Shown here: positions 10,504 through 21,911 of the stretch, in pieces | How positions within the stretch are numbered: position 1 is the first letter of the stretch | Layout: every line of letters starts with the position of its first letter | Origin: Takakia lepidozioides | Lineage: Eukaryota > Streptophyta > Takakiopsida > Takakiales > Takakiaceae | Length of the DNA stretch: 64,000 bases | NCBI GenBank assembly: GCA_030704615.1 | Contig: CM060734.1 | Location: 20,710,001 to 20,774,000, forward strand | Direction: 5' to 3' | The notes under the pieces: generated by a model | Database searches by the model: none | Told to the model about the DNA's origin: nothing | What the model saw: the letters and a program-made list of their open reading frames with translations, nothing else | Position numbers and translations under genes: made by a program

Positions 10504-11190
10504 ATGCATCGTATAGATCCACGGCCAGCATGTTGGATATTCATCACCGCAACGTCAGCTTAGCAGTTGTTCACCGCGCAAGCATGGTTGACTCTACTGG
10601 AGGATTCCTGTTGAGTGTATCAAAAATAAAGCATAGAAACGATATCATTTCGGCTACAACAAGGGATGTCGTGACCTCTTGGTGGATTACGCAAACACGC
10701 ATCAGCCCGAATTCCAAAGATGTAACACGGAAGCGGCTTGCTGCGTTTGATTACGATGTGAAGCCCACCCATTATTGATGGAGCCACAAGTACATTCAAC
10801 TCTTGTAGTCCACGAGTAGTTGTTATGGAAGAATGAGTGTCTTCCTGACATTTAGGCTTTAGGATAGCAAGTTGTGGAAATTAGGGTATGGCCTTGTTGT
10901 CCATGACTGCAGTGTAGACCACTTATCTGAACTGAATTGGACTTAGTGAAGTTTTTCCAAATTAGGTATATTTGTATGGAAGCATAAGGTTGCTTGGAGA
11001 AGCGTCCATCTCCATAGTCATGGTATAGCAGAAATGTGAAAATTTTGGTAGTAGCAGTCCATAGTTCCACTGTTGGTTCCAGTTTATGGAGACACGTGGA
11101 TCGTGTATGGAGAAATGTGGATTGTATGTGGGCTTGTGGACTTGCAGTCCACAAGTGTACCTATTTTTTCAATTTCATGGATAGGTGTGG
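10504..11190 (+). other. Unrecognised stretch with a possible short coding remnant
   Basis: A plus-strand frame at 10479-10778 ends with TRISPNSKDV and then DYDVKPTHY. It reads like a fragment of a conserved protein but I cannot name it. The rest (10780-11190) has several GTGGA-rich near-repeats (for example around 11090-11150) and no gene. Confidence 0.3.
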
Positions 11191-12822
11191 AATGTATGTG
11201 GTGCCTGCCTTCAACCCTGTTGTGGAGTTCTTCGAAGAGTTGAGAGGGAACTACCAAGGGGTGAGGACAGAGAAGTTGCGGAGCTTGCAAGAGTTCCAAC
11301 GGAAGCCTACTGAGAGCTTGAGGGAGGCTTTCACTCGCATGAGGCGCTTGATAAATGTAACCCAAGGGGTTACGGAAGCTCAGGCAGTCCAATTCTGGTA
11401 TGGGATATTGGACAAGGAGCTGAGGAGAAGGGTGCGGGATGCAACTCTCCTACAAGCGGCCCAACCCACTTTAGCAAATGTGTTTTTGCTGGCAGAGCGG
11501 ATAGAACTCAACATGGTGGAGGAACGAGTGGTCATGGTGGGATTTGCTAAGGAGACACCACGGGGTAGTGGTGCTCCTAGCCAACCACTACCTCAACGTG
11601 CTCAAGGCAAAAAGGGGGTCCAGGTAAAGCCCAGGGAAGGACAGAGAGGACCTCAGATGCAGAGGTCTTTCCCTTCATTTGCAGGCCAACAACGGGCGGA
11701 GGTGGTGTGTTGGACATGTTGAGGACCCCATGTCAAGAAGGATTGCCCAGGGAGGCAAAGGGCCGGCATATGCACAGTCTGCACAGTTGCAGTGTGGGCA
11801 TTGTGGCAAGCACGGGCATGGAGAGGCCCAGCGTTATGGTTTGCATCTTGCGCCCAGGCCAGTTCCAAGGGAACAATGGTGGCCGGGGCGAGGTGGAGCA
11901 GCCCAGAGAGGACGAGTGGCCAGGCACGGGGTGCAGGCCAAGGGCAAGCTCAACATGGCCAAGGACATGGAGGTCAGGGTGTTGACCAAGGCATGGCCAA
12001 CCGGCTTCAGCAGCTAGAGCAGAGGCTTGCTGCCATGGCTACAGCTCAAGTGGTACCGGCGCCAAGGCCGGATGGTCCACCTCCTGCTCCTGAGGGAGGA
12101 GATATGGGAGGCATGGGATTCATGTGCGGAGCAGCACTACCACTAGTGCAGGTGGAGTCTGCTGCAGCCGTGACTCGAGGAAGCAGCACGAGTTCCTGAG
12201 CCACGAGGTGCAGAGGTGGAGTTGGATCCACAGTGTGTGGAGGCAAGCCGTCATGCTAGGCTTCCTCAGTCATTTCACATTGGCGGAGACAATGTCGACG
12301 CCATCCATGGCACCTAGTTCTCGCCCGATTGTTACCGAGGCGGAGGTTACTATGCCATTGGGGAGAGCTACACGGCAGCACCACTACCTAGTGTTTCCAA
12401 GGCTATGGCAGCTAGTGTGCAGCTGGGAGTGGCCACATCTGTGTGCCAGGCTCCATTGTTCTCGGCTACCATGATTGCGACACCGGGGGTAAGACCAGCT
12501 GAGGTGTTCAGGCTGGCAGCTACACTCTGTGAGAGTGGGGAGGTTACTTCATCTTCTGCGGAGATAGTGGGAGGTGTAGTGCCGGAGGGATCCTCGGATT
12601 TGAGGGTCAAGACTGCCACAGCGGCGCCATGGCAAGCTGCAGCTGCCAGGTTGATGGAGCTGCCAGCTAGGCCAGCCATTGAGCGCGTCATGGTGACACC
12701 TGGAGCTGTCATGTTAGACAACCAGGATGGCATTTTCTATTTGAGTGGACCGACAGGCAAGAGGTACTAGCCACTGCGGGTCTTGTTGGACTCAGGAGCT
12801 CAGCCATTGATGCTGGGAAAAT
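11191..12822 (+). pseudogene. Gag-to-protease fragment of the N (methyltransferase) retroelement family
   Basis: Translated similarity to the gag of element N is very strong, for example FNPVVEFFEELRGNYQGVRT and QAVQFWYGILDKELRRRVRD. The first zinc knuckle is interrupted by a TGA directly after CWTC. The second reads CGHCGKHGHGEAQR, with its last cysteine lost. The fragment runs on to the protease start (RVLLDSGAQPLMLG) and stops abruptly at 12822, where a different element begins. It starts in the middle of gag, so both ends are truncated. It shows that the N family has other copies nearby. Confidence 0.82.
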
Positions 12823-14885
12823 ATCATCAAGGCCCAATTTCTCTTTGGCCAAGTTGTTCCAAGCCAAATTAAACCATGAACGACCTTCTGTATCATGACT
12901 TTCGCATCATAAAGATACATATGGGGTGGAATTGAAGGTAAGACCCAATGATCTCCACTGGAATAACTCAGAAATCTTGACTGCATCTTCTGCTGCTCAA
13001 TGTGATAACGCGCAATGAAACAAGCAGCATAGTATAATCCACAGCCCATGACAATACTAGATACTTCCTTGGTCTTGGTGTAGATGTACCCATGAACAAT
13101 CTGGAAGGCAATTAATTCCTTCAACATGGTGCCTGCCTCAGACCAGTACCTTGCAAAATGATGATCCTCAATGGGTCGATTGTTCGGGAGAACCTTAGTC
13201 CGAGTTGCCACTGGCAACCAAATGCGCATGATCTGGTAATAATGTGCCAAAGACTGTGGAGGACTAAATTCCTTCCAAGCCAAATCCATCACAATGGGAA
13301 TTTGGTTGAAGGGCATAATCATAGCCCGATTGTCAGTGTGGCATATTGGATGGTCATTTTCTGATGATGCAACTTGCCCTCATGCTTCACCTGCCAATTG
13401 GTATAGCTGTTGCTTATGTTCTTCATGCAACTTCTCCTACTCCAGACCCGCTTCAATCAAATTCCCCTTTGCCAGCTGCAGGGCAGCCTTCGTGTCCTTC
13501 AATTCTTCCTGTAACTTGAGGTTGGCCTCCACATCCACCTTGTTTGCACACTCGGTGGCAATTCTAGCCTCAAACTCCTGCTTGAAATCCTCCCTCAAAG
13601 CTGCCAATTGTGTAGATGGAACATGGGATTTCACATAAGTGCCCAACAAATTGAGTGTCTTGCTTATGGAACTCATAAGCATGGCCTGTTGTGGGTCTTC
13701 ATAGTGAACTTGCTGCTGTTCTCCCTGATCCTCCACAGTTTGATGTTTCACAAACCAATCAGCCTGCTCCTGAGCCACCTGATCCTCCATAGGTGCTGCA
13801 GTGCCCTGACAGTCTACTCCTGGAACCTCCGCCACAGGTTCGGGTATCACATGCACAGCAAGGACTTGCTTGGACAAACTCTGCATCTTGGGTACCACTG
13901 GTTCCCTGACCAAGCCAGATTTTTCATAGAGAAGGTCACCCTTCTCAATTTCTGCCACTACCTGTTCTGTAGTGGGAATGTCCAACCCTTCTCCTTCCAC
14001 AACAATAGGCTCTGGTGTAACAGCATGGACTAACTGAGTGACCCTTGGAACAACTGAGTCATGTGGCTGTGGTGGTTGTGGTATCGAGGTGACTTCTTCC
14101 TCCCTGTCCAAAGGCCGTGCTTCCAGCAATAACAGCCCCTTGTGCTACTGCTCCTCATCCTGCACAAGCGCTATGGAAACATCATCTTATGGTTTCCTTG
14201 AAGCTAGTGGATCTGCCACAGTCGTATCCCACTTCTGCCTCTTGGACTGGTGCTACCCCTCCAATCCACCTTCACCATGTGAAGAGCCCTGCTCCTCAAT
14301 TGCAGTGGTTGCTGTCTCAAACACTCCCATCTCCTTACGTTCTCGCGCATCAAGTATGCAAGAATCAAGGATAATTTGCGCAATTATTGGGCCAGACACT
14401 ATGATCGGAGACTTAGCAACAGTGCCTTGTAACCGCTTTATCTCTTCTACCAGACCATTGTACATCAACTTCACCCAAGCTACATCCTCTCCCCTCAAAG
14501 CTTTCAGTATTTCCTCCGTGAATGATCTGCTCAAGTATTGTTGGTTCTGTTTCATGGCAAACTAAATGTTCAGTATTTGGCCAACTTCTCTTAGCCCTGG
14601 ATACTCGGCCTTGGTGCAGGTGTATCATTGAGTCTTAAAGAAACTCCCTTCTTGGAACAAATTCCCTATCTGCAATCTTGTCCTGTGCTCATCCACATCC
14701 ACATGACCCGATGGCAAATCGAACAATTGCTGCAAGTATTGGGGAGTAATTTCTATATCTACTCCCCTCACCTGGGTAACTCCTGTCCCGGCTCAATTCT
14801 GAATAATTGAATCATATACTTCCGATGATGCAAGGACCAGTCCTTGCGTAGCAGCCCTTCCAATCGCAACTCCTTCAGCAGCTGC
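12823..14885 (-). pseudogene. Fragment of the extra 3' gene (aORF) of the B retroelement family
   Basis: The minus strand carries the same protein blocks as the extra gene of element B (19785-21133 and 32962-35561). These include QNQQYLSRSFTEEILKALRG, the coiled-coil region ending in KDTKAALQLAKGNLIEAGLE, and SSGDHWVLPSIPPHMYLYDA. Both ends are cut: similarity to B stops at 12823, against the gag fragment, and near 14885, against the PPR sequence. Frames change at about 13330-13440, 14130 and 14560. It is a relic, useful as an independent copy for aligning this unknown protein. Confidence 0.8.
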
Positions 14886-16025
14886 ACTATGAGCAATTGG
14901 AACAGGAAGGTGTGAGACCAGACATGATCATGTTCATCTGTGTTCTCAATGCGTGTGCCAATCTTGGTGCCCTGGAAAATGGCAAAGAGATCCACGCTGA
15001 TATCATCAAAGCTGGAATCCCATCATATATGAATCTGGAATATACCCTTGTTGATTTGTATGCCAAATGCGGGGGCATGAAGGAAGCGCGGGTACTCTTC
15101 AACAACATGAATCAGCGAGATGTGGTCCCATGGAGCTCCGTGACTGCAGGATATGCCCAGCATGGTTGTGGTAGGGAAGCTTTTGAGATGTATGTACAAA
15201 TGCAATGCGAAGGGGTGCAGCCCGACAGTGTAACATTCATTTATGTTCTCAGTATGTGTACCACTCTTCCAGCCCTGGGAAAGGACAAATGTGTCCATGC
15301 TGACATAATCAAAGCAGGGGTGAAGCCCAACCACATCACGTGTGTGTGCATTTGCCATGCTTGTGCAAGCCTGGCAGCCCTGGAGAAGCGCAAAGATGTG
15401 CATGTTGACATCATCAAAGCTGGAGTGGTACCAAATGTTGTCTCTAGCCTCAAACTTGCAAATAAGCTGCCAGGTATGTACACGTTCCCTGAATTATCAG
15501 GCATGGAGTTTCATGTTGTTATCATCAAAGCTGGCATTATGCAAAATGTCAATTTGAAGACTGCCCTTTCTACCATGTATGCCAAATGCGGGAGCTTGAA
15601 TGATGCAAGCCATGTGTTTGATGACACGCTGAAACGAGCTGGGTTCTCATGGAGTACAATGATAGCTGGATATGCTGAAAATGGATCCGGTACAGTGGCT
15701 TTCTTGAACTCACGTCATTGGAGGCCCTTGATAGAATTTCTTACAACTTATGAGCTCGATCACAGGAAGCTGATGGGGCAGCTACTTGATCATGGTGTTA
15801 ATGCAACCTCCCCCCTCCTTTTCTTTTCCCCAGAGACCTATGCCCTGAATGCTGGCAATGAGGCCCTTTTAAATGCACATAGCCAGGATTATGAACAGCC
15901 AGCCACATTACGCAGCCATACAAGCCCTTACTGGGATATGACTCGACCAGTCTTGTACGAGCACATTCTTGCTGAGGTAGGCTCCTGGCGAAATGAACCT
16001 GGACAGGTCATGGTCGCATGCCATG
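14886..16025 (+). pseudogene. PLS-type PPR reading frame, 5'-truncated and cut by element A
   Basis: An open frame begins inside a PPR helix (YEQLEQEGVRPD at 14888) with no proper start codon. It then shows PPR units with LVDLYAKCGGMKEARVLF, WSSVTAGYAQHGCGREAFEM and repeated HADIIKAG, and a last unit near 15540-15690. These are typical L, S and P motifs of plant organelle RNA-binding proteins. About 110 further residues are not PPR-like and I do not recognise them. The 5' side abuts a B-family fragment. Element A interrupts the frame after 16025. Joining 16025 to 53289 keeps the frame open to a stop at 53531, so the gene was read through here before the insertion. Confidence 0.75.
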
Positions 16026-17452
16026 TGTAGAATAAAACTAGAATCAATCCTAAAAAAGGATCAATTAGTTCTAAGGTTTGTTCGCTGGGGAAAGCACTAT
16101 ACGACTAATACATAATGATGCCAGACTATTCTATCTCTCTCTATCCTTTCTTTGAAACAACTTCTACCAACAGTCACGATCATCATTCTTCCAGATTCAT
16201 GAATATTCTCTCCATCTTCTATTAACTCTGTTCCATCGGCTGAAATCAAATACCATTGCTCCACTATATTCTTCCTCCAATAATCTCTCTAATACAAAGT
16301 CAACAGCTCTCGATACCATTCTTTATTAACTAACCATAGATTGATTATCTCCCTGACGCTACATTGTAATCTTTTAAAGATATCTAGAGACCAACTATGA
16401 GGCAGTCCAGTAATCAATTCTACAGGATATACTATCTGTTCTTCTTCACACATTGCTAGTGATCGTTCTTCACCACCAATTCTGTTTCTCAAGTCGTTCC
16501 AGGGATTTTCCCTCACCAAAGTTATGATTCCATTCTTTCATAAGTTCAGGATAGCCTTTAAATGGTCTATACCACTTCTGCAACCAACTATACTTCCAAT
16601 AACAACTCCGGTATAGAATGGATATCTCCCTATGCCATCCTTTATTGACCAATTGCAATAAGAATACTTCTTTATCACTACACAAAATTTCTGAAAGATT
16701 GTTATCGATAAATGGTCTGGTAATCCAGAGATCAATTCTGACACTTCCTTTATTCCTTCACTATTGCTCTCCACCATGCAAATGATTTTAATTCACTGTT
16801 TCATTCCTATCATGAATCCAATTGAAAACCCTCTCTCTGTCTTCTTTTCCTTAATCGGCTCCTTCTTGAGCTTTGAATATCTCTTTATCGATATTCCTCT
16901 TGATGGACCAGAACTAATCCTCACATAGAATTCTTATCTGTTTCATTTATGCGCATTCTCATCATCTCATATGGTTCTTCAGTTCTTACACACAAAAACA
17001 CATCCTCATTCCATCACTCCATTCTTCACACGTACACAAAGTGAATTGCACTTCTTTTTTCTTCTTCTTCTCATTCATAAATCACAACACCGCAAGAACG
17101 CAGTACTAAATCTACCATTGCAGAATAACTCTATAATCTACCTCCTACTCACTCTACTCCCTCTACTCCCGGTCACGGCTCTCCGGCTCAATTGACACTT
17201 TCTGCTTCTCATTAACGCTTTATATAGCAGAGTATTTCAATAACTGTAATAACCGCTCAAAAACTTCTTCATCCATCCTTTACAATTTTTCATCCATCCC
17301 TTCTATCATTCAGTCCAAGATAGACTATCGATTGTATACAAGATATCGAAGAACATTGCTCTATCGCAGCAATATCGAAGGTATCGCAGGCTAGAAAGAT
17401 ATTAAAAAGTTCTGAAAATTGTCATTAAGTCAGAAATTCCTATTATTCTACA
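16026..17452 (-). repeat. 3' LTR of element A
   Basis: The 1,427-bp repeat matches 51855-53283. Two indels of about 12-13 bp separate the copies: the 5' LTR has extra bases near 52010, and the 3' LTR has extra bases near 17100. The rest looks nearly identical by eye. Short open frames inside it in either strand are not genes. Confidence 0.93.
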
Positions 17453-17466
17453 TAGCCCCACTCCTA
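17453..17466 (-). other. Polypurine tract of element A
   Basis: The minus strand reads AGGAGTGGGGCTA immediately before the 3' LTR, the position of the plus-strand primer. Confidence 0.6.
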
Positions 17467-17504
17467 ATTGTGCAGCGCCCCCGCAAACACTATATCCTCT
17501 GCAA

Positions 17505-18749
17505 CTAATTTCTTGGCAGCTTCTCCCGCCTCCCCTCTGACTCATGCGATCGACGATGGTCACGCTCATCCCCTTCCTTCTGGAACTGCTTGAACGCCAT
17601 ATAGGGGTGGTATCGCGAAGGCCCCCTATCATCGTACATAGCAGAATCTGCACACTGAAGAAATTCAGTCAAGCACATCAATTCTAACACCCGCATTTCC
17701 CTTGCCGGGTGATGCAATAACTTGGCTACTATCCCGAATTCATGTCCTCCCAACATAGACCTGTTAACATCAACAACAACATGGTAGTAGTGACACCACT
17801 TAGCCAAAACCCCACAAAAAATGGCTGCCATAAAACACAAGGGATCAAAATGATTCGCATGCAGCCCCTGAAAGGCTTTGTACGCTGTTTCACAATAGTC
17901 CGCACTGCGGAACTCTCTTGGAATTAACGGCCAATTGTAAGGTAAGGACGTCAAGTGCTCATTCTCGTGCCATTGACCACGACGCGCACACATGCATACA
18001 CCAAATCGGCCTGTAATATTCCGTGGCCACGGTCCACTGATTGGTGTCAATCGAGTGCCCATCTTCAAAATCGATTCTCCCGTCGCAGTGTGGCCATAGT
18101 CCTGCCCCATCCATAACAACACTTCCCAACATGGCAGCACCTTATCGTCAGAATCCGCATAGACCTTCTCTGTTTTGCCCAAAAACTCTGAGTACTCCCA
18201 GTTAGTAGGAAAGTGGCATCGTTCGAATATCGCGAAGCCCACCTGCAAAACTTGTGTAGCACTGGGTTGATTGATGTACAAGTCCTCCATCCATCTGGCC
18301 GTCAATAACTCTGGCCAAGTTTTTGCTTCCATCCACTTGCTTACCCTTTGCTGAATTGCAGTGTGCGTCCAGACATATGCAGATCCATGTAAACACTCTG
18401 GAACCAGCCGATACCTGCGATGAACTCTCTCCAACATCGTATGGAAATGGGCCTCGTCCAATACTTGAGCCACCAGAGGTTGCACCATATCTAGGTACCT
18501 CGGCAACAATTTGTCATCTAGCCTTGGAATAGCATAAAGAAAACCACAAGCATGTACTCGATTCCAGTGTCTATCGCGGAGGTAAGATTGTCAGAACGCC
18601 TCCAGTCTATCTTCCAATTGTTTATAATACCAAAAACAGCGACTGACAGGATCTCCAACAGTAAACAAAAACTGTTCTGGATGGGCGACTGCTATGTCTC
18701 CCCTCACCACCATCTCCACGGCCAGATTCTCCATGCAATAGTTGCACAG
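17505..18749 (-). pseudogene. C-terminal part of the extra gene of element A
   Basis: The frame continues the gene at 43659-45051 across the element B insertion. Reading from 43659 through one TSD into 18749 gives EAEWEDLCNYCMENLAVE without a frame change. One TGA lies near 18579, and the last 334 codons (to 17505) are open. The protein is rich in Trp, His and Cys (WMEDLYINQP, VCMCARRGQWHENEH, LAKWCHYYHVVVDVNR) and ends in a charged tail. No known catalytic motif or membrane segment is evident. It sits where Athila-type elements have an env-like gene, but I see nothing envelope-like in it. Confidence 0.7.
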
Positions 18750-19229
18750 GTCTTTGTCGCGCGGCTTTTACTCACCCATCCCTTCGCTATCCGAGGCGGG
18801 AACTCCAAGATAGAAGAGTTGGAAATCTCTAAGCACTCAGCCCGCTCAGAACAATCAGTCATGACCTACAACTAGTGTATCATGGGGGTGTTTCCTATTT
18901 GTTTTCCTTCCCGCATTCATGTTAGCTAGTTACCTTACTGTTGGTATTTAAGTATCAGTTTGCTTCAGCAATCTATCGGATTCCATCAACTCATCCATTC
19001 ATTCCACAGCTTCACTCAGATCTCTCTACATAGTGTGAGTATGAAGTATGTATCAGATTAATATCTATCAAGTATCAGGCTGAAGCCATGGTATCTCTAT
19101 TCTGCTCTACATTACAACTCTATTTCTTGCATTCAGCAAGTATCAACAGATCGTTCTCCTCCTACTCCGTGCTCTCCCTCTTTCTGCTCAGAGATGCGCT
19201 CTCCCTCTCCGCTCATTTCCAAGTTCTGA

Positions 19230-19230
<1 letters not shown>

Positions 19231-19270
<40 letters not shown>
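19231..19270 (-). repeat. 40-base C homopolymer (G40 on the element sense strand) in the 3' LTR of B
   Basis: There are 40 consecutive C on the plus strand. On the strand transcribed from the element this is a G-run that could fold into stacked G-quadruplexes. The matching tract in the other LTR has 26 C at 43176-43201. Homopolymers of this length are error-prone in sequencing, so the exact count is uncertain. Confidence 0.85.
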
Positions 19271-19271
<1 letters not shown>

Positions 19272-19437
19272 AAGTCCTTCCAGAAGTGATGATTTTCAGT
19301 CCTCGCTCCTGGCTTTATCTTCCTACCCGTTGTTCTAACCGTTTTCCTCACTAACCGTCATCCATGAACTAACATGTTCCATTCGCAGATGTTGTTCCCC
19401 ACAGTCGTTCCCTGTCCTGCTATCCGTTCCCTATGGT

Positions 19438-19625
19438 CGTGACAGCTGTGTCAAGCTGTGACTGGCTGTGTGAAACTGTGACGGGCTGTGACTGGCTGTG
19501 CGACTGTGTTGGGCTGTGTCAGGCTGTGTCGAGCTATGACTAGCTGTGCGACTGTGTCGGGCTGTGACGGGCTGTGTCGGGCTATGATTGGCTGTGCGAC
19601 TGTGACGGGCTGTGTTGGCTGTGTC
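19438..19625. repeat. GGCTGTG minisatellite in the 3' LTR of B
   Basis: Irregular units of 9-15 bp built on CTGTGACTGG, CTGTGTCGGG and CTGTGCGACTGTG repeat across the stretch. The same motif recurs in the 5' LTR (43393-43532) and again beyond the integrase at 35845-36012. Confidence 0.8.
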
Positions 19626-19746
19626 TCTCCCCCCTAAAGTCTGTTGCTGTCACCCCTAAGGCTCCTATTGGTCTCAGTCTGTGTAAAAATTAAGGGTACC
19701 CCACAGATCCCGTAAAAGCGTCTAAGTCCCAGACAGTCCTCTAACA

Positions 19747-19763
19747 TTACCCCTTCCCCTCTC
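19747..19763 (-). other. Polypurine tract of element B
   Basis: The minus strand reads GAGAGGGGAAGGGGTAA directly before the LTR start TGTTAGAGG. This is a strong PPT and confirms that the LTR at 18755-19746 is the 3' LTR of a minus-strand element. Confidence 0.88.
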
Positions 19764-19784
19764 AAAAAGTCGTGTCCTCACGGT

Positions 19785-21133
19785 TTACTGTTTGGGATTA
19801 GCAAACCTTTGTGAGCGAGCACCCTTCTGACGTTGAGAGTCTCGTGAAGGACTCTGTGTGCGAGCCCGAGGTCTGTCACTGGTTGACGGAGATGATTGAA
19901 CACTACCTGGATATGTCAGTCCCTCTGGAGGCTGATATCGAGGTAATCTTTCAGGCATAGGAGACCCCCGTCGCTTCTTCTCTGCCATCTGAATTGCATA
20001 GTCCTCTGTCATGTCAAAAGAGTCCGCTGAAGAAACAGTTGTATCAAAATCCTCATCGCCTCTCAGGTGTTTTAACGGCCGAACTTTTTGTGGAATCCTC
20101 TGGGGCATACAATGTTGTCCCACCATGTCTGGAAGTTTAAACTGCAAAACTTGCTGTAAGCGTTGAATGGCAAAATTGGTGAAGACCCTAAGCTCCTTGT
20201 CTGTCAAGGTGAGTGGGGTACCAATGACTTGTGAATTGTGCAAGTATTTCCATGCCTCATGTCCCTTAAGAAAAATATCGTCAGGCCGAATTTCTGTGTT
20301 GACAAATTGTTCCAGGCCGCATGAAACCATGAACGAATCTGAGAATCCTTTTGCATGATAATTTTTGCCTCATATAGGTACATATGAGGTGGCACTGAAG
20401 GTAAGACCCAATGATCCCCACTGGAATAACTCCGAAAGCACGTTTGCATCTTTCTGCTGCTCAATGTGATAACGTACCAGAAAACAAGCAGCGTAGTATA
20501 ACCCGCAGCCCATGACAATACTTGCTACCTCTTTGGTCTTGGTATAAATGAATCCATGTACACTTGGAAGGCAATTAATTCCTTCAACATGGTACTTGCC
20601 TCATGTCAGTACTGCGCAAAGTGATGATCCTCTCAATTGGTCGATTGTTCGGAAGAACTTTAGTCCTAGTTGCCAACTGGCAGCCAAATGCGCATGATTT
20701 GATAGTAATGTGCCAACGACTGCGGAGGACTAAATTCCTTCCAAGCCAAATCCAACACAATGGGAATTTGGTTGAAGGGCATAATCATAGCCCGACTGTA
20801 CTCCCGTGCAGCAAGAGTTTTAGGTGGGTTAAAAGCAGCATTCCCCCATACCTTAGGCTGTGGTGGCTGTGGTGTGGCTGTAGTAACAAAAGGGTCAGCT
20901 ACTGGCACAGTGATTGTTGTGGTGTTGGTAGCACTGGTTCTTGTACCATTGGCATCTTCTGCACCCCCTGCGAAGAAGACTGAAAAGCCAAAGTTCTGGC
21001 TTGTAAATAAGAAGCCATCAGTTGCTCCTCAGGTACAAAGACTCCTTGGTCAATATTTGATGTCAGGTCCTCTACCTGAGTCTGCAGGCCGTCTACATCC
21101 TCTTATAGCTCCGCTATCCTACTATAGACATTG
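19785..21133 (-). pseudogene. C-terminal part of the extra gene of element B
   Basis: This part continues the gene at 32962-35561 across element N. It contains QVEDLTSNIDQ, then PFNQIPIVLDLAWKEFSPPQ, SSGDHWVLPSVPPHMYLYEA, and a basic, Ser/Pro/Arg-rich tail (SDRPRARTQSPSRDSQRQKG) that ends just before the polypurine tract. Frame changes occur near 20330, 20520 and 20680. The fragment at 12823-13330 is a second copy of part of this region. No catalytic motif is recognised; the basic tail could bind nucleic acid, which is inference only. Confidence 0.72.
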
Positions 21134-21137
21134 TCTA

Positions 21138-21556
21138 TGTCGTGCGCATACATATCGCTACACAACTACATCGCTGTCCAAACCACACCACACATATATG
21201 CACAATAAAGTAGTCTAAGAAAACACACTGTTCACACAAGAAACAACATGAATCCAACAACATCACTCTTAAAACAGAAGTCGAGCCAGGGGCACCCCAA
21301 GCTATGGGGACTCCACCCCACAACAACCTACACTCCCATCATGAGCACACTCAGTCCTAAACGCATGAAGGAGCTCGGTCGCGCAGGCTCAACTCGAGAG
21401 AGATGAGCTGCGCGACTGCCGCTCTCGTGAAGATAAGACGGTTCAGGTGTCAAACTAAACTACACCTGATTTAACACTTGACCTAAATCCAAGTGTTAAA
21501 TACAAATAACTAGCTTTATTCTAGTTGTTTTCACACTGTGCTTATTTAACTTGACA
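21138..21556 (-). repeat. 3' LTR of element N
   Basis: On the minus strand it starts TGTCAAGTTAAATAAG and ends GCGCACGACA. The first 342 bases match the 5' LTR with about eight differences counted by eye. The last 79 bases (21138-21216) are not found in the 5' LTR. They match instead a copy lying just outside this LTR at 21559-21637. Confidence 0.78.
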
Positions 21557-21558
21557 GC

Positions 21559-21637
21559 TGTCGTGCGCATACATATCGCTACACAACTACATCGCTGTCC
21601 AAACCACACCACACATATATGCACAATAAAGTAGTCT
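21559..21637 (-). repeat. 79-bp duplicate of the 3' LTR end, directly before the 3' LTR of N
   Basis: This segment is the same as 21138-21216. It is separated from the LTR start only by the dinucleotide GC, giving the minus-strand junction CGACA-GC-TGTCAAG. The arrangement looks like the end of one LTR joined to the start of another with two extra bases. Confidence 0.8.
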
Positions 21638-21644
21638 GCCACAA

Positions 21645-21663
21645 TCGCCCCCCTAGCTGGTGG
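21645..21663 (-). other. Polypurine tract of element N
   Basis: The minus strand reads AGCTAGGGGGGCGA followed by TTGTGG. It lies after the PHD finger and before the LTR material, as expected for a plus-strand primer. Confidence 0.6.
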
Positions 21664-21911
21664 ATAGGTCCCTCTACTCCAGATAGCTACAAGATGTAAT
21701 AGCCACAGCCGTACTAAGTCCTCTATCACTGTCCCTATTGTACTCAAACTCTATAGACCAAGAGGCCGGGTACAAGAGTAGCCCCATCGTTAGTCGCCGT
21801 CTTGCAATCTGTGAACTTGAGCCAGGACCTCGTGTGTTCAAGGTCTCCTAGTAGCTGGGCCTTGCGTTTCTTGTTAGCCTTCCATGGTTGTATCCACTCC
21901 CACTATCCAAT

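Larger units (their letters stand above)
18755..19746 (-). repeat. 3' LTR of element B
   Basis: This 992-bp LTR matches 42707-43653. The main length differences are the poly-C tract (40 versus 26 C), a shorter minisatellite in the 5' copy, and a small insertion next to the poly-C in the 5' copy (GATCCTCTTCCCCCAGAAGT). Confidence 0.93.
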
